DNA from: Neonectria sp. B-13
Lineage: Eukaryota > Ascomycota > Sordariomycetes > Hypocreales > Nectriaceae
NCBI GenBank assembly: GCA_002682825.1
Contig: NOKP01000001.1
Location: 2,572,387-2,636,386 of the forward strand
Length of the DNA: 64,000 nt
Direction of reading: 5' to 3'
Shown here in pieces: positions 1-12,222 of the stretch. Made by a program: the position numbers and the translations under genes. How positions within the stretch are numbered: position 1 is the stretch's first letter; every line of letters starts with the position of its first letter. Under the pieces are notes generated by a model. It worked only from the letters and a program-made list of their open reading frames with translations, was not told the DNA's origin and did not search any database.

Positions 1-779
1 GAGCCGTGTAGGTAGGTAAGTATTCCCAGTATGAGGAAGCCTCGACCATTTCGCGTCCAAGTCAAGCTCACAGCTCGTGCCCCAGCCACGGACCATAAAG
101 CCCTAGGCCCATACTTCCCTGGTCGATATGCAGAACGCCGGGTTTGTCCCGCCTTGCGTCCTGACTTGTCATTTTGCGATCAATGCTCCCACACTAGTCA
201 GTTTGACGCGTGATGATGGCTTGGATGAAGCTAAATAGAGAGGGGTTGGCAATTGTACTGCACTTCGTACAAAGTAGACGGGCAGAGCCAGCACATTCCT
301 TTTTGTCGTCCGGGGAGAGAAGAAATTCCATCCTGATCCTAGGATACGCCGTGTTGCAGACCCAAGCTGGCCGTGTATTCGGCTACTGTGGGAATTGCCA
401 CGCCGTCGCCCCAACTCTCATTGGAGGTTGCTCGATGCAATGCAAAGGGTACTGAAGGGGAGAAGAGGAAACAAGGCAGGTTCTTATACCAAGGTTACCA
501 TGCGGCCATGCCTGACGCCCAGCCATTAGGAACGCCGCGCCACTTTGTGTAACCATGGGCCCAGTAGCCAGTGCCCAGGAAGTCTACTTGACAGGGATCA
601 TCACTCGGCATGGACTCATCTCCGATTTGACCCAGTTACAGCATCTACTGTACGGCACACACATGTCGAGGCACGTACGAAGTACATCCCGTCTTTTGAG
701 GCAGTGGTTTGGTCAATGGTGTTGGACTTGGAGCTGGGTCTGGAGAGATCTGAGCAAACACATGCTCGCCAATCGATTC
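1..779. other. Intergenic 3' flank, no gene seen
   Basis: This is the 3' flank of the WD40 gene that ends at 780. Open frames here are short, overlap each other on both strands and resemble no family I know. A TAGGTAGGTA run sits at about 10-19. Nothing else is supportable. Confidence 0.6.
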
Positions 780-2535
780 TCATGGATTCTTGAACGAAAA
801 GGTGTCGTCCAGTGTCGACGTATCATCCGCCATCAGGGCAGACATGTCGCCTGCATCTATCGCGTCCTGCCCAGGTGAGAAGCCTGTTCGCGCCGAATCG
901 AAAACTGCCTCGTTTCCAGCGGGCTCGCGCCACGGTATCAGGCATTGCTCCGCATCTGCGCACGACATCATTAGGTAATGTCGTGCATCAGATAGGAGAA
1001 GCACCGGGGACTCGGCATCCCCGCAGAGCCAGGCCACGCGATATTTCCCCACGATCTTGCTGTCCGGCAGGTGTTTTTCCAGAGAAACCGCTTTAGGGCC
1101 ATCGGACAACGGATCCCAGACAAAGGAAACTCCGCGATAGTTTTCATCCTGACATGTGACCAGTAGTAGCTCGCGAGTAGTTGGGTGCCAGCTAAAGTTC
1201 ACACAGGAGTGGAACATGAGTACAGCTCGAAGTTCGGCTGCACTGACATCCCAAATCCACAGCGTGGAAGGCGAATCATCGAGCCTCGTTGCTAAGAGTG
1301 CGGAAGATGCATCGAATGCAAGCAAGGAGCAACCCTTCACATCCACCAAAGGCTTTCCATCGGCGAATCGACTCGGGGGTGATACCATCTGCGTTGCTCG
1401 AAGAAACGTGTAAGTTGCGCGCTCCTCGGGCGAGGCGCTAAGCTGCTCCTGCCAGACCTGATGGCACGCTTCATTAGAAATGTCATCGTTTTGGAAGAAG
1501 GACATTGTCTCACCTGAAGCGTATCTCTCGGGACAACGGTAGTGGGATGAAGGAGCCTCAAGCCATCCCTCCACGACTGTGTGCCAAGCACACGCACTCT
1601 CCTGCTGTGGTCACCGACTGCACAAAGGGCAGCATCAGGACTCGGGCGGCAGAGCTTGATTCCAGGTTCTAGATCGGCGTCCTCCCCTCCCGCAATGGTG
1701 GACGCACCAATGGAACGGAAGAACTGACCGTCGGGGGTGTATAACAGAAGTTTATGTCCGTGTGCCGGGGACTCCCACAGGAGGAGCCATTTCCCATCAG
1801 GGGTCCATGTTAACCCTTGAGCGTCGACTGTATCTGGGTACCAGGATCTTTGGACCTGCCGGGTGGTGGGATGGTGGATGCTGACGACGTCTCTCCCACT
1901 GGCTCGTGTCAGTAGTCCGAGATGGTGCGTCTCGGGCCGGAGCGAGAAGCCGCGGGCAATGAAAGACGGTAAATAGAATTTAGGGTTGTTGACCTCGACT
2001 GCCTTGGAAGTGGACAGGTCAAAAATGACAAGTTTCAAGCCGAAGGCAGCATAGATGATGATCTCGGCATCGCGAGCTCCAAACTGCACGAGGGGTGACT
2101 TCCCGCTACCTACCGCAGGGTTCCGGATCGCCGCGTGAAATGATGAGTCGCTTGCAGAGAAGACGTGGATCTGGTCTGTAGTTGCGACGAGGATGCGCGA
2201 CGACGAGGGCCCCCAGGCCAGAGTCGTAATAGGACCTGAAAATTCTGCCGGGAGTTTCACGACATGGACAGTCTGCAGCGACTGGGTTGAGCGAACGACG
2301 ATGGCCGACGAGGACGGGGTAGCAATGAGCCTGCCGTCGGGACTGGCACTGCAGTGTGGTGAGGCTGTAAACAGGGATTGTTAGCACCAATCGTGTTTAG
2401 CGACGCGAGGATGGGAGAATATGAGGCGGCGGGAAGAGAGAATAATGGCGGCGGCGGGTAGGAAAGGGGGGGGAAAGAGAAAGGATGGGAAATAGGGAGG
2501 TGAGAGTTACATTTGAAGAGGCGCGAAGGATGCAT
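780..2535 (-). CDS. WD40-repeat protein, WRAP73/WDR8-like
   Basis: Three exons are read on the minus strand: 2535-2511, 2364-1514 and 1457-780. The introns are 146 nt (CTAAC branch point, TTTACAG acceptor) and 56 nt (GTGAGA...CATCAG). The exons sum to 518 codons, giving 517 aa. The protein is a run of WD40-type blades: SPDGRLIATPSSSAIVVRS at the N-terminus, GPITTLAWGPSS, LTWTPDGKWLLLWE near the middle and VNFSWHPTTRELLLVTCQ near the C-terminus. Blade layout and length match the WRAP73/WDR8 family. In animals and fission yeast these proteins act with SSX2IP/Msd1 at the centrosome or spindle pole body, where they anchor microtubule minus ends. The spindle-pole role here is inferred from the family; the WD40 nature is visible. 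The ATG at 2535 is chosen because it gives a short first exon that joins in phase. The next gene is divergent and shares about 1 kb of upstream sequence. Confidence 0.85.
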
Positions 2536-3514
2536 GGTAATTTGGGCTTGCAGATCGGCTCGTCCAGGCGTCTCAAACTGAGGTCAGAGACAATGTTCTT
2601 GAGGGTGGTTGACGATGTTGAAGGCAGGTAGTCAAAATGCGTCTCACGTGCCCGCCTATGTTTGGAGAGTGCGAACAGCACAGCCTTAATATGGAAAGGA
2701 GGAGGAAAAAAGAAAGGAAAGACAGCTCAGCTCTAAACTCGGACGGCAAGATATGAACGAGTTGTTGCTCTCGACGATTCAAAATGGCCGAGCGACTGGT
2801 CAACCCTCTGGTGGCCTCAAGATGACCTGCGTATTTGTCGCGTTCAAGATTTCCATATTCGACTGGTTGGATACCTTGTGGAGGGTTGGTGTTTACATGG
2901 TACCCCGTTCCGGTTAGCGCTCAAGACCCCGCGATGGGAGGAAAGGGACAACCATTGACACAGTATCGCAGCGGCTACTAGTAGCGAATACTAGCGATTG
3001 CCTGTTTAACAACGCTGCAGCACCCAGCCAGCATTACAACACTGGTACTGGGCCGCTGTGGCCTATATTTCCCATAATAATTAGGTAAGATAGACGAAGC
3101 AACTTAAGGTAAGTGCGTATTCCGACTAACTTAGTAGGTGAGTGTCATCCGAAAACGTACTAAACCTACCCCAGGAAGGAAGGTACGGAGGCCACGGAGA
3201 TCGCCACCCTACTTGGTCTCTGGTCTTGCCTTCCTCGCACGCTGACTCATCCAGCGTGACGAACATCTCCGGTTGACGACACCCACAGATTCCGTTATCG
3301 TTTCTTCACGAGAATCTAGGTCGTTTCCAACTTCCCCTTCTACACTCTGCGATCCCGTTAGCTACCTCTTTTCAGCTACAACAACCTGGATCCATCCTGT
3401 CTACCGCTAGGAGGACAACATGGCTTCAGTGTAGATCGCTGTCGAGCCTACTTGCCTACACATCCAGGTTGGCACCATACCATCCAAATCTGTCTAGAAC
3501 CCAGCCTTCAGGTT
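2536..3514. promoter_or_regulatory. Divergent promoter region, WD40 gene and MoaA-MoaC gene
   Basis: About 980 bp separate the two divergent start codons, so this interval must hold both promoters and 5' leaders. The part from about 3280 to 3500 is pyrimidine-rich, as usual for fungal leaders. A four-codon upstream reading frame lies at 3420-3434. I see no TATA box I would defend. Confidence 0.55.
3420..3434 (+). promoter_or_regulatory. Four-codon upstream ORF before the MoaA-MoaC gene
   Basis: ATG GCT TCA GTG TAG lies 80 nt upstream of the chosen main start and in a different frame. The context ACAACATGG is close to a good fungal initiation context, so scanning ribosomes could use it. It matters only if the mRNA 5' end lies upstream of 3420, which the sequence alone cannot show. 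Confidence 0.45.
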
Positions 3515-5624
3515 ATGATGACTGCCATGCGACCCTCACTGTCCCGAGTTCTTCGAGCGAGTCACTGGTCGCCTCCCTTGCGCCACTCGATGCTCACTCT
3601 CCCTCGGCCATGCCCTTCCAGGACTGCGGCTGCGGCTGCGGCTGTCTATGTGGACTCGACTGTGGTGTCTTCCCCAGATGCCGGATTTACGCAGTCACGT
3701 CGCCAACGGCTTCGTGATGCGAAACCCTTCTCCGATTTCTTGACCGATACCTTCCACCGTCAGCATGATTACCTGCGAATATCAGTAACGGAACGATGCA
3801 ATCTACGGTGTGTCTACTGCATGCCCGAGGAGGGCGTCCCATTATCTCCGAGCAATGAGCTGCTCACCACACCGGAAATCATCATGTTATCCTCGGTGTT
3901 TGTCTCCCAGGGTGTGACTAAGATTCGCCTGACTGGGGGAGAGCCAACTGTCCGCCGTGACATTCTACCCCTGATGCATCAGATTGGAGAGCTGCGACGA
4001 CATGGCCTGAAAGAGATCTGCATCACCACAAATGGAATTTCTCTCCACCGAAAACTGGATAGCATGATTGAGGCAGGACTGACCGGTGTCAATCTCAGTC
4101 TGGATACCCTAGATCCGTGGCAATTCCAGATTATGACACGAAGGAAGGGCTACGATGCCGTCCAGAAGAGTATTGATCGAATACTGGAACTGAACAGACT
4201 CGGTGCGGGCATCAAGCTCAAAATCAACTGTGTTGTAATGAGGGGAGTGAATGATAGGGAGATCCTCCCCTTTGTGGAGATGACTCGAGAAAAAGAGATC
4301 GAAGTCCGGTTCATCGAGTACATGCCATTTGACGGAAATAAATGGAACAAGAAAAAGATGCTCAGCTACTCGGAGATGCTGGACCTCATCCTAGCGAAAT
4401 ATCCAACTCTACAAAAGGTCCAGGACCACAGGAACGATACCAGCAAGACGTGGCACGTCCCGGGCTTCGCCGGCCGCATCGGGTTCATCACGAGCATGAC
4501 ACACAACTTCTGTGGCACTTGCAACCGATTGCGCATTACGGGTGATGGCAACCTCAAGGTTTGCCTCTTTGGAAACGCGGAGGTGTCGTTGCGAGATATC
4601 CTCCGCAAGTCCAACAAAGGCGAGCCCATCGACGAGAAGGCCTTTGAAGCTGTGAAACAGCTCGAAATGGCTCGCCGGCAAGGGCTAACGCCGTCAGACC
4701 AACTACCCCTGGGATTGGCACCTAACGAAATGGAGTTGCTGGACGTCATTGGCACCGCTGTCAAGGGGAAGAAGGAAAAGCACGCCGGCATCGGAGCATT
4801 GGAGCATATGAAAAATCGGCCCATGATCTTGATAGGTGGGTGAAGGAGTTCCTTTCCATGTCACTTGGTACGTATGGGGGTGAGGTTGTGTCTACTATCT
4901 GCGCGGCGTTAGGGGAGTCTTATTACGAAATAATGAATTTGGACATCCCGAATGGAAACATGCTGAATGAAGTACCGTAGATCCCACACCTACGTCTATG
5001 GCTGGTGACGTGCCTCATCGCATTCGACATATCCTTAGTGACGGGTTGGTCGTCCATCGTAGGCCAACGGGGTTCATGCCCCCTCAGCAACGGCGGCTGT
5101 TCTCGCAATCTCGCCAGCCTCGGCAAGACGATCGTCAGACGGCGGACAGCCCCCAGTTGACGCACGTATCAGAGTCTGGGTCGGCGCGAATGGTTTCCAT
5201 CTCGGGCAAGAACATCACGTCGCGGGTGGCAAAGGCGGCCTGCACGGTCCGGTTCTCCAACAAGACGGCGATCGACCTGATTCGGGAGAACCAAATGAAG
5301 AAGGGGGATGTGCTTGGGGTTGCCCGAGTGGCAGGCATCATGGCATCGAAGCGAACGCCAGATCTGATCCCCCTCTGCCACCCGATCCCGCTCTCCAAGG
5401 TCAGCGTTGATCTCGACGTCACGGGTGACGACACGATAGAGATCCAAGCGACGGTCACGTGCGACGGGAAGACTGGGGTGGAGATGGAGGCGCTCACGGC
5501 GGCATCCACAGCGGCATTGACGGTCTACGACATGTGTAAGGCGGTGGACAAGGCCATGGTGATTGAGGGCCTGCGGGTCGTGCTCAAGGACGGAGGCAAG
5601 AGCGGCAGGTGGGAGATGGCTTAA
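3515..5624 (+). CDS. cnxABC: Molybdenum cofactor protein, MoaA-MoaC fusion (cnxABC/MOCS1 type)
   Basis: The locus makes the enzymes of the first molybdenum cofactor step, GTP to cyclic pyranopterin monophosphate (precursor Z), which is mitochondrial in eukaryotes. Exons 3515-4835 and 4981-5624 give a 654-aa fusion. The MoaA half begins with an Arg-rich presequence-like leader. It has the radical SAM cluster C95xxxC99xxC102, TGGEPTVR, and a C-terminal cluster C333xxC336...C350. The MoaC half starts near residue 505, with LIPLCHPIPL and EMEALTAASTAAL. If the 145-nt intron 4836-4980 is kept, translation stops at 4843 and yields a 442-aa MoaA ending in Gly-Gly. If it is spliced, the Gly-Gly-stop is removed and MoaC is joined in phase. 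The frame is open further 5' (a TTG at 3452), but the first in-frame ATG is 3515. The Aspergillus nidulans cnxABC locus is a known precedent for one gene carrying both domains. Confidence 0.93.
4836..4980 (+). other. Candidate alternatively spliced intron at the MoaA/MoaC junction
   Basis: The donor is AG|GTGGGT at 4836, whose GT is bases 2-3 of the first Gly codon. The acceptor is CCGTAG|AT at 4979-4980, with a GCTGAAT branch-like sequence about 15 nt before it. The upstream exon ends with one base of a codon and the downstream exon supplies two, making an Asp codon (G|AT). No other pairing I tried joins the two domains as cleanly. The intron itself holds the Gly-Gly-stop end of the MoaA-only form. 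Confidence 0.75.
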
Positions 5625-6911
5625 ACCCCGTTCCAATTCCTCAGACGGGGTGACGGCGGGGCAGTGATGCAGACGATGATTGAGGGGGCCTTTCGAGGCT
5701 CTCGTGTACCTGTGGCAACTAGGGGGCGCCTATGTTGATTACGAGGCAACGCGGGGGTGTTTTAAGGAGGGTTGTATACGGCCGCATATTGTGGATAAAC
5801 AATGAGCACCAGGGCGGCAAGGGGATATGGTTAGGAGACAAGCGAGGAGGCAGGAGCAGGATACTGGGAAGTTGAAGCCTGACAGGTTGGAGGCTGGGTA
5901 TGAGGTACAGTACTACAATGCTATGAAGTGAGTAGTAATTAGAGCACCTGCAACCAAGGTGAAGAGCTGAAAAGACCGGAACGACGGTGTAGTTTTCTCG
6001 CGCGTGAACAAGCAGAGGGGGAGACAAGTTGCCTCTTTGGGTGGGGGCATGGGTATGTCGCTAGCGATTAGTGGCCGCAGTTGCAGAAGAGTGCCCGCAG
6101 TTAAGCGCAGAGAAAACGGCATTCATCAATGGAGGCCAGAGAGGGCCCCCAAAAAAGCAAGCATCGTGGCCTAGACTCTGAGACATCCAGGGTCGGTTTT
6201 TTGTGTTTGGGGCCATTCGTGCTGGAGACGACGTCGCGCCCGCTACATGCGTACCCCCCGGCCGGTGGTCCTCGTGGTCTCCGGAGCCGTCCCGAGGGCC
6301 GTTCTCGAATCCAGGTGAGCGAGCCGAGAAGGAGGGGTTCGGCCGGAGACGGACCGTTGGGCTCGGGGCACATGACCGGCGGCAGGCGCAGGAGACGGAG
6401 GCACGGGCGGGAGCAGCGGGGGTCACGGGACGAAAGACAGCAGAAAGGCGGTGGAGGAAGGACGAGAGGCGAATGGGTGTGCTTGCTGCAGGAGGCTTTA
6501 CTGCAGGCTAGATTGATGGGTGGCGACAGCGATATGATGGCGACGATGGCCACTGGAAAGCTGCCGCAGAGGATGTCATGCCTCGAACGGACACGCAGGC
6601 AGACATGACAGGGATCCTCTGTTCTGGCGGACGGTTTGCTCAGGCTGGGGAAGTGAAGAGATGCAGAACAGGTTCGCCGATGAGCCAATTGCGGCACAGC
6701 GATAAGAGAGCCGCAAACTTGCATGCCATGGCCCGAAAGGAGCAAAGCGCCGCCATGCTTCCCTCGTCAAGGCATGGGTGGCTGGTGGGGTGGGTGGGTC
6801 CTCTCTGGCGGGCGACCGACTTTTTAGCTGCGGACAGGGTGGGATCGCGTTCCCAGCCAGTCGTGGCGCTGGCATTTCCCCATCCGGGCATGACACTAGA
6901 GAACGTTGAGA

Positions 6912-6938
6912 GGCTGCAGTGGCTGCAGTGGCTGCAGC
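6912..6938. repeat. Tandem repeat, GGCTGCAGT x3
   Basis: Three copies of a 9-nt unit, each containing a PstI-like CTGCAG palindrome, lie in the gene-free region. Confidence 0.8.
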
Positions 6939-7346
6939 GAGCGAGTCCAGTGGCTGCGGCGGTGGAAAAAGAGGTGGCCCGCAACCTCGTTCGGGGAGAC
7001 TTGCCCTGGTGGTTGAGGGAGGGTTGAGTTTTGCGGAACTGCCAGCTTGCGCCTCATACATCACTGTCCGGGTTACGACGGCTGCGACTTGTGCTGCAAC
7101 TGGCTGCTGCGTTCTGCGGGCGGCTGGAGTCGGCCGTTTCCATCCTCGTTCAACGGTCAGCGAAACCTCATGCATGACTGTCTGACCTGCCTGACCGACC
7201 GACTGGCTGACTGACTGGCTTTGGCATGCCTCAACTCCATTGGATCAGTCATGTCACGTCTGCGGCGACGTCCCTGCTGTGCGACATCCGGCGGGCGACA
7301 TGTAGCGTGGGCATCCACCTCCGCATTCCGTACCAGTTTTGCCATG

Positions 7347-7398
7347 GTCGACAGCGTCACAGCGTCACAGCGTCGCAGTGTCACAGCGTCACAGCATC
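7347..7398. repeat. Short tandem repeat, (A/T)CACAGCG-like units
   Basis: About six imperfect copies of an 8-nt unit (consensus CAGCGTCA) lie back to back, with one-base differences between copies. They are not in a supported gene. Confidence 0.75.
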
Positions 7399-8520
7399 TC
7401 CGTAGAGTTCGGGAGTCACGCAAGTAATTCGCACGTTCGTCGACCTAGGCCCCCCTCACCCTGGGCCCAGAGCTGGTTGGCAGGACCCCTGTGGTTCGTT
7501 GCATGCGAGCCCGACGATCTCTCATCTTGCTAGGTGGGGGAGCTCAGAAACTAGAACTTACCGATCTCCACGGAATGCTTTGACTCTCCTGGTATCCTAC
7601 ATAGTACGCCTAAGTTACCTCCTCTAAACTCCGTTGATGTCCCTAGTAAGTAATGACGGTGGCGGTGTCGATGAACTGGGGACGCTTTACGTAGGCACGG
7701 CCTTTTAAGTTCCTTGATGACGGCCAATCATTGGGCAGCCCAGTCTCCCAGGCTGCTTGGGGGCAAGGAGAAAACGTGGCTGTGGCGAGGCCGGGTGGAT
7801 TTGTCCAGCCGTCGGCAACGCCTAGCAGACCTAGGCGACAATGGGCTGGACGGGTTGGATAGTTGGATACGGAGGAACGCCAAGAGGGCTGGCCGGAGCG
7901 CGGTACGCCCAAGGCCCACAGGTATTCTCCATCTCTAACAAACCTCTATCCACTCTTCCAGCGCTTAATTTTGTAGAGGCCAGTTTGAGACCCGAGGTGG
8001 GCGAACGGCGACTGGGAACGCTTTTTCTGTCCATTGTCAAGACGAGATGAACATACGGGCTGGCCGCCCCAAGCTCACCGAGAGACGAAAGAAGTCGAGA
8101 AGGTCGAACAAGACTAGGATGCTGGGTTGGAATGACGGTGAGGGGATCCGCGTGAGCCAGTGTTTTGGTTTGAGGCCTATTGCCCGCGTCAAGAAAGGAT
8201 CTGTGCTGAGGGCAAGTCGCCGCCATGCATCTTCGACTTAGTTGCAGGCACTTCGTCCAAGGTTGCCGCAAAGGAATGACCGCCAGAGTCTGATCTCGAT
8301 CATACACAACTCGGATCAAAGTTACCAAAGTTACCAGCAGTGTCTCAGATCAAGTTGATTGCGAGGCCGCCACCCGCGCAACGATCACACAAAGCCCTCC
8401 CTCAGACAGACTCTGCGTGGATCCGAAGCCTTCATCTTGACGAGTGGGAGATGCCGCATTTCTCAGGAGGGCCCGAACGTTGAGCGGATATATTCCGGCG
8501 CGGGCGAGCGTTACAAGGTG

Positions 8521-8545
8521 GACTCGGCGGACTCGGCGGACTCAG
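8521..8545. repeat. Tandem repeat, GACTCGGCG x3
   Basis: Two perfect copies of a 9-nt unit and one imperfect copy, in non-coding sequence. Confidence 0.75.
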
Positions 8546-10638
8546 TGGAACTGGGGAAGTGGTCACGAGACCAGTTGGCTACGAAATGTCGCAGCGAGGT
8601 TGATGAAGATTCGTCCAGCGTGACAAGGACCCCTAGGCTAGGCACCACGTCCACCAGCCTCCAGCCTCCAAGGCCCGCAAGGATTCACCATGGTTGAGGG
8701 AGGACAGATGGAGACTGACCAAAGTAGGTGTTCCAGACGTTCTGGAAAGAAGCCAGGCGAGTGACGGCGCGCCATGGAGCCAGTAGGTCAGAAGTCCAGG
8801 ATGGCAAGGACCAGGTCCGGGCCGGTGGGCTCTTGTCGGTTTGCGCGCTCCGATGGCCTGGCAGCCTGTCTCCGCCTGTCCCCGTTCCTAGAGCGAGCGA
8901 CCTGTCTTCTCTCAGTTCTCACATCTCGTTGCCTCCCCCTTGCAAACTGAGGGCCACCGGCGATCCTCTAAGTCTCCCAAGTGGAGCCGTCGCTTCAAAG
9001 TGGAGCTTCTGGTGGATATGGTTAGGTCATGGGAAGTCCAACCAGAAGAGTACGAAGCAAGGAGACCGCCGCGAGCGAACAAGGGAGGTAGGGAAGTCCT
9101 TGCCGGTGTCAACCAGAGCCGTCTTGGCGGGCATGTTGAGGGTATTCTTAGTTGAGGCTATTACTGATTATGTTCGTCGGCTTGTGAGTGGCCTGGAGAT
9201 CAGGACACCGATAACATAGCTAGGCGATGCCCGGCGTCGTTGATCTTGACCATGGTGAAGGACTGGACAGGAAGAGGGGGAGACGCCCAGATCGCGATAG
9301 AACAGTGCAGCGCCGTGCATCGCGATCTGATCGAGATTCCGAAAGACAGCAAACAAAGGGCGCCACGGACGACACGGCATGGATGTTCATGTAGGTCCCG
9401 GGAGTTGTAGGGCGCTTCAACTGAGGAGGATATGCAGGATCATCGAGACTTGACATGGGGGGCGGTTGACGAGGGATTGGACGGTTGAATGGACGGGCTG
9501 GGTGGGGGACGGACAGGCCACTGAGATCTCGACTGCTAGTAATAGCCGAGTAGGTACAACAAGTAGAGAGTCCTCGGCTATCGATCTCTGCACTTGTAAT
9601 TGCAAGTCTTGCGTTCTGTTCGGCCGAACTAGTGTGCTTCGTAGACTCCGTAGTTGCCAGTGTTGTTGGGAGTTGAGACTGAAATTTGGGACCAAGTCTC
9701 AGCTCTCAAGGACACATGCGACGAGAATAGCACAACCATGTCGAGGAAAAGCCTTCTTCTGCAGGCTGCGAATGCCTAAACTGGAATGGAATGGTTGATG
9801 GATGCATGTTGCACCTTCCTCCGATTGACATCGATTCCTACAAATTCAGGCCCTGTCTTCTTTTTCCTAGTGCCTACTCTTCCTCCTCTTCGGGTGGTGA
9901 TGACTTCTCGGTCTCCATATCCCCATCCAGATAGCTTGGAAACCACAAGCCCTCTCGATCACAGCATCTCCGTCGCCGCTGGGTTTGCTCGTACGTAACA
10001 GTTGCCTCGTTCATTCTTCCAGCACGGACAAATCATCGCGTCGCATCGTCGCATCGGCAATCCCGTTCGCTCGATCGGCCGGTCGCGCGCTGGGCCCCAT
10101 ATCCTAGCAGGTCCGTCCCGGCGCCGACCGCGACCCTTCAACCGAGTCAACCCTCAACCCAAAACCGCAAACGCCGTTCCCAGTTGGAGCCGGTCCCGGG
10201 AAGAGACGCACAACACGCAGGGCCTCTGCTTGCTGCTGGCCGGGGTAGCCCCGGCTAAGCTAAGAGGGCTCCACGGTCAAGACTCAAAGCAGCCCGCCCA
10301 CCTGTGAGACTAGAGCTTAGAGGGAAGGGCCCTGGTGCCCAAGAGCGAGCGGCGATCCAATCATTTACACCAAGACGGTCCTGGTTTGGGGCCAATTGCC
10401 GCCTCACGATAGTCAGCCCCCCGGGCGTGGTATCCATCAGGAGCACTTGTCGGCTCTCCCACTCTGAATCTGACGCTCTCGCCCACGCGCGCACTCTCCG
10501 CGCTCCGCTCGCGCATGCCGTTCGCATCGGTCCTCCACTCACGCCACCCCTGGAGCCCTCCATTGATCATTGCCACACCACAGACACACCACAGTCACTT
10601 CACTGAGCGCGCAGGCGGCAGACTGCTCTCCCACCGGT

Positions 10639-10676
10639 GCGGGTTGCGGGTTGCGGGAGCGGTAGCGGTAGCGGTA
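10639..10676. repeat. Compound GC-rich short repeat
   Basis: Three GCGGGTT-type units are followed at once by three GCGGTA units. No gene overlaps them. Confidence 0.7.
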
Positions 10677-11300
10677 TTTGCCCGGCAGCGTTCAACTGGT
10701 CGCGCAGACACGACTGACTACCTCTAGGTAGCTGGTTACCTGACCCTAGTGGCTTGGACTCGCCGAGACCGACCCGACGGCCGACGACAAAGGATGAGCG
10801 TCAGAGACGACCGAACTGTGCAGGCAAGTGAACCTTAACTTATAGCAAACAAGCCGAAGGTGTCACATCCTTGGGTCGGGTTTCCTTTCAATATGCTACC
10901 CGGCGGCGGCAAATACCTTGATGCTACGTTCGTGTTCGTGACGAGTTGACGACGTCGGAAGAAACCTAAGGTAGTAAGCAGGGAGGCAAGTAGGTAGTCC
11001 AGCTTGTGCCATTTTTGGCCTCCGAGACGCCGACGAACCTCAATGCCCGGCATCTCGTTCGGATCCTCGTTCGGACCGTCGACACGCCTCGAACTCAACT
11101 CGCGCCTCGGCAGGACCTGGCTGGCTGGCTAGGCCCATGTTGGTGCACCTTTCTCCGTGGGCCTTTGCTGGCTGGTCATTAAATCCAACCAGGGGTGGAC
11201 AACTCCCAGGTCCCCAAATTCCCCTCCGATCGGCCATCCATCCCATCTCATCCCATGCCCGGCGTACCTAGTGGACTCCATCCACAGTACTGTTGCAGCC

Positions 11301-11400
11301 CACACACACACACACACACACACACACGCTCTCTCTCTCTCAACAACACCCCGTCTTTCCCATTCTCCATGCTCCATTCTCCATTCTCCATTCTCCATCC
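11301..11400. repeat. Microsatellite cluster: (CA)n, (CT)n, (CCATTCT)n
   Basis: A (CA)13 run at 11,301-11,327 is followed by a (CT)6 run and then by several CCATTCT units at 11,360-11,400. All lie in a long pyrimidine-rich stretch about 1 kb upstream of the FYVE gene. Confidence 0.9.
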
Positions 11401-11701
11401 CCCAGACCGTCCAACCAGGAACTCGGGATAGAAAAACAACTCATGCCCATCAACGGCACCAAGTACTACGTACCATCTCACTCGCTGTGCTCGCTGGTTC
11501 GCCCATCTCCCGCCTCTCCCACATCCCATTCCCCATCCCATCCCACTCCAGTTACTACATGGTCTATGTAGCATTGAGCCAAGGTTGGCTTCCCGCATCC
11601 TCCCCTCTTATCCGGCTTCTTCCATCGCCGCCGCATCTTGTCTTTGGTCGGAAGCAAACCACAAGCCAAAAAGCAAATGCCAACACGCAAAACCCAAAAC
11701 C

Positions 11702-11749
11702 CACACACACACACACACCCAGTCTCTCTCTCTCTCTCTCTGTGTGTGT
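11702..11749. repeat. Compound microsatellite (CA)n-(CT)n-(TG)n
   Basis: (CA)9, (CT)9 and (TG)4 runs follow one another within 48 nt. This is the second CA+CT compound in 400 bp. Confidence 0.9.
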
Positions 11750-12164
11750 CTCGCACGCTGGCGGCTTGCTCCAGAGCCTGGACTGAGACAATGCCGAACA
11801 AGGCCGCCCAACGCACGACCCCGGCAAGCACCAAGCCACCAAAAGCGACTTCCGTAGCTTCTCCACCGCCTCCTCCATCCCTCCATCTCCCCATCCATCC
11901 ACCCACACTATCCCCTACACTGCAGCACTCTACAGCACTCGAGCACCCAAACCCACTGAAGACGTACAGGGTTCCCCCGTCCCACCCACGCAACCAACGC
12001 TCGTCCGCGCGCATTTAGTTTAAACTCTGGCTTGACCCTCTTCTCACCCTCCTCTCACTGCTCACACCCTTCCCATCTAATCGGTTTTATCTATCACCTC
12101 CTCCTCTCCCACCATTTCCTCCACTTCCACCACTCCCACTCCGTCTTCGACTTCGTCTTCGTCT

Positions 12165-12222
12165 TACTACTCCTCCTCCTCCTCCTCCTCCCCCTCCCCC
12201 TCTCCCTCTCCCTCTTACTCCT
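12165..12222. repeat. (TCC)n / CT-rich tract in FYVE gene leader
   Basis: A TCC trinucleotide run grades into CCCTCT repeats 130-190 nt before the FYVE start codon. It is a polypyrimidine tract typical of fungal 5' leaders, but longer than most. Confidence 0.8.

Noticed and set aside
3452..3514. Upstream start of the MoaA frame at 3452
   Set aside because: The codon is TTG; the first ATG, at 3515, starts a better mitochondrial leader.
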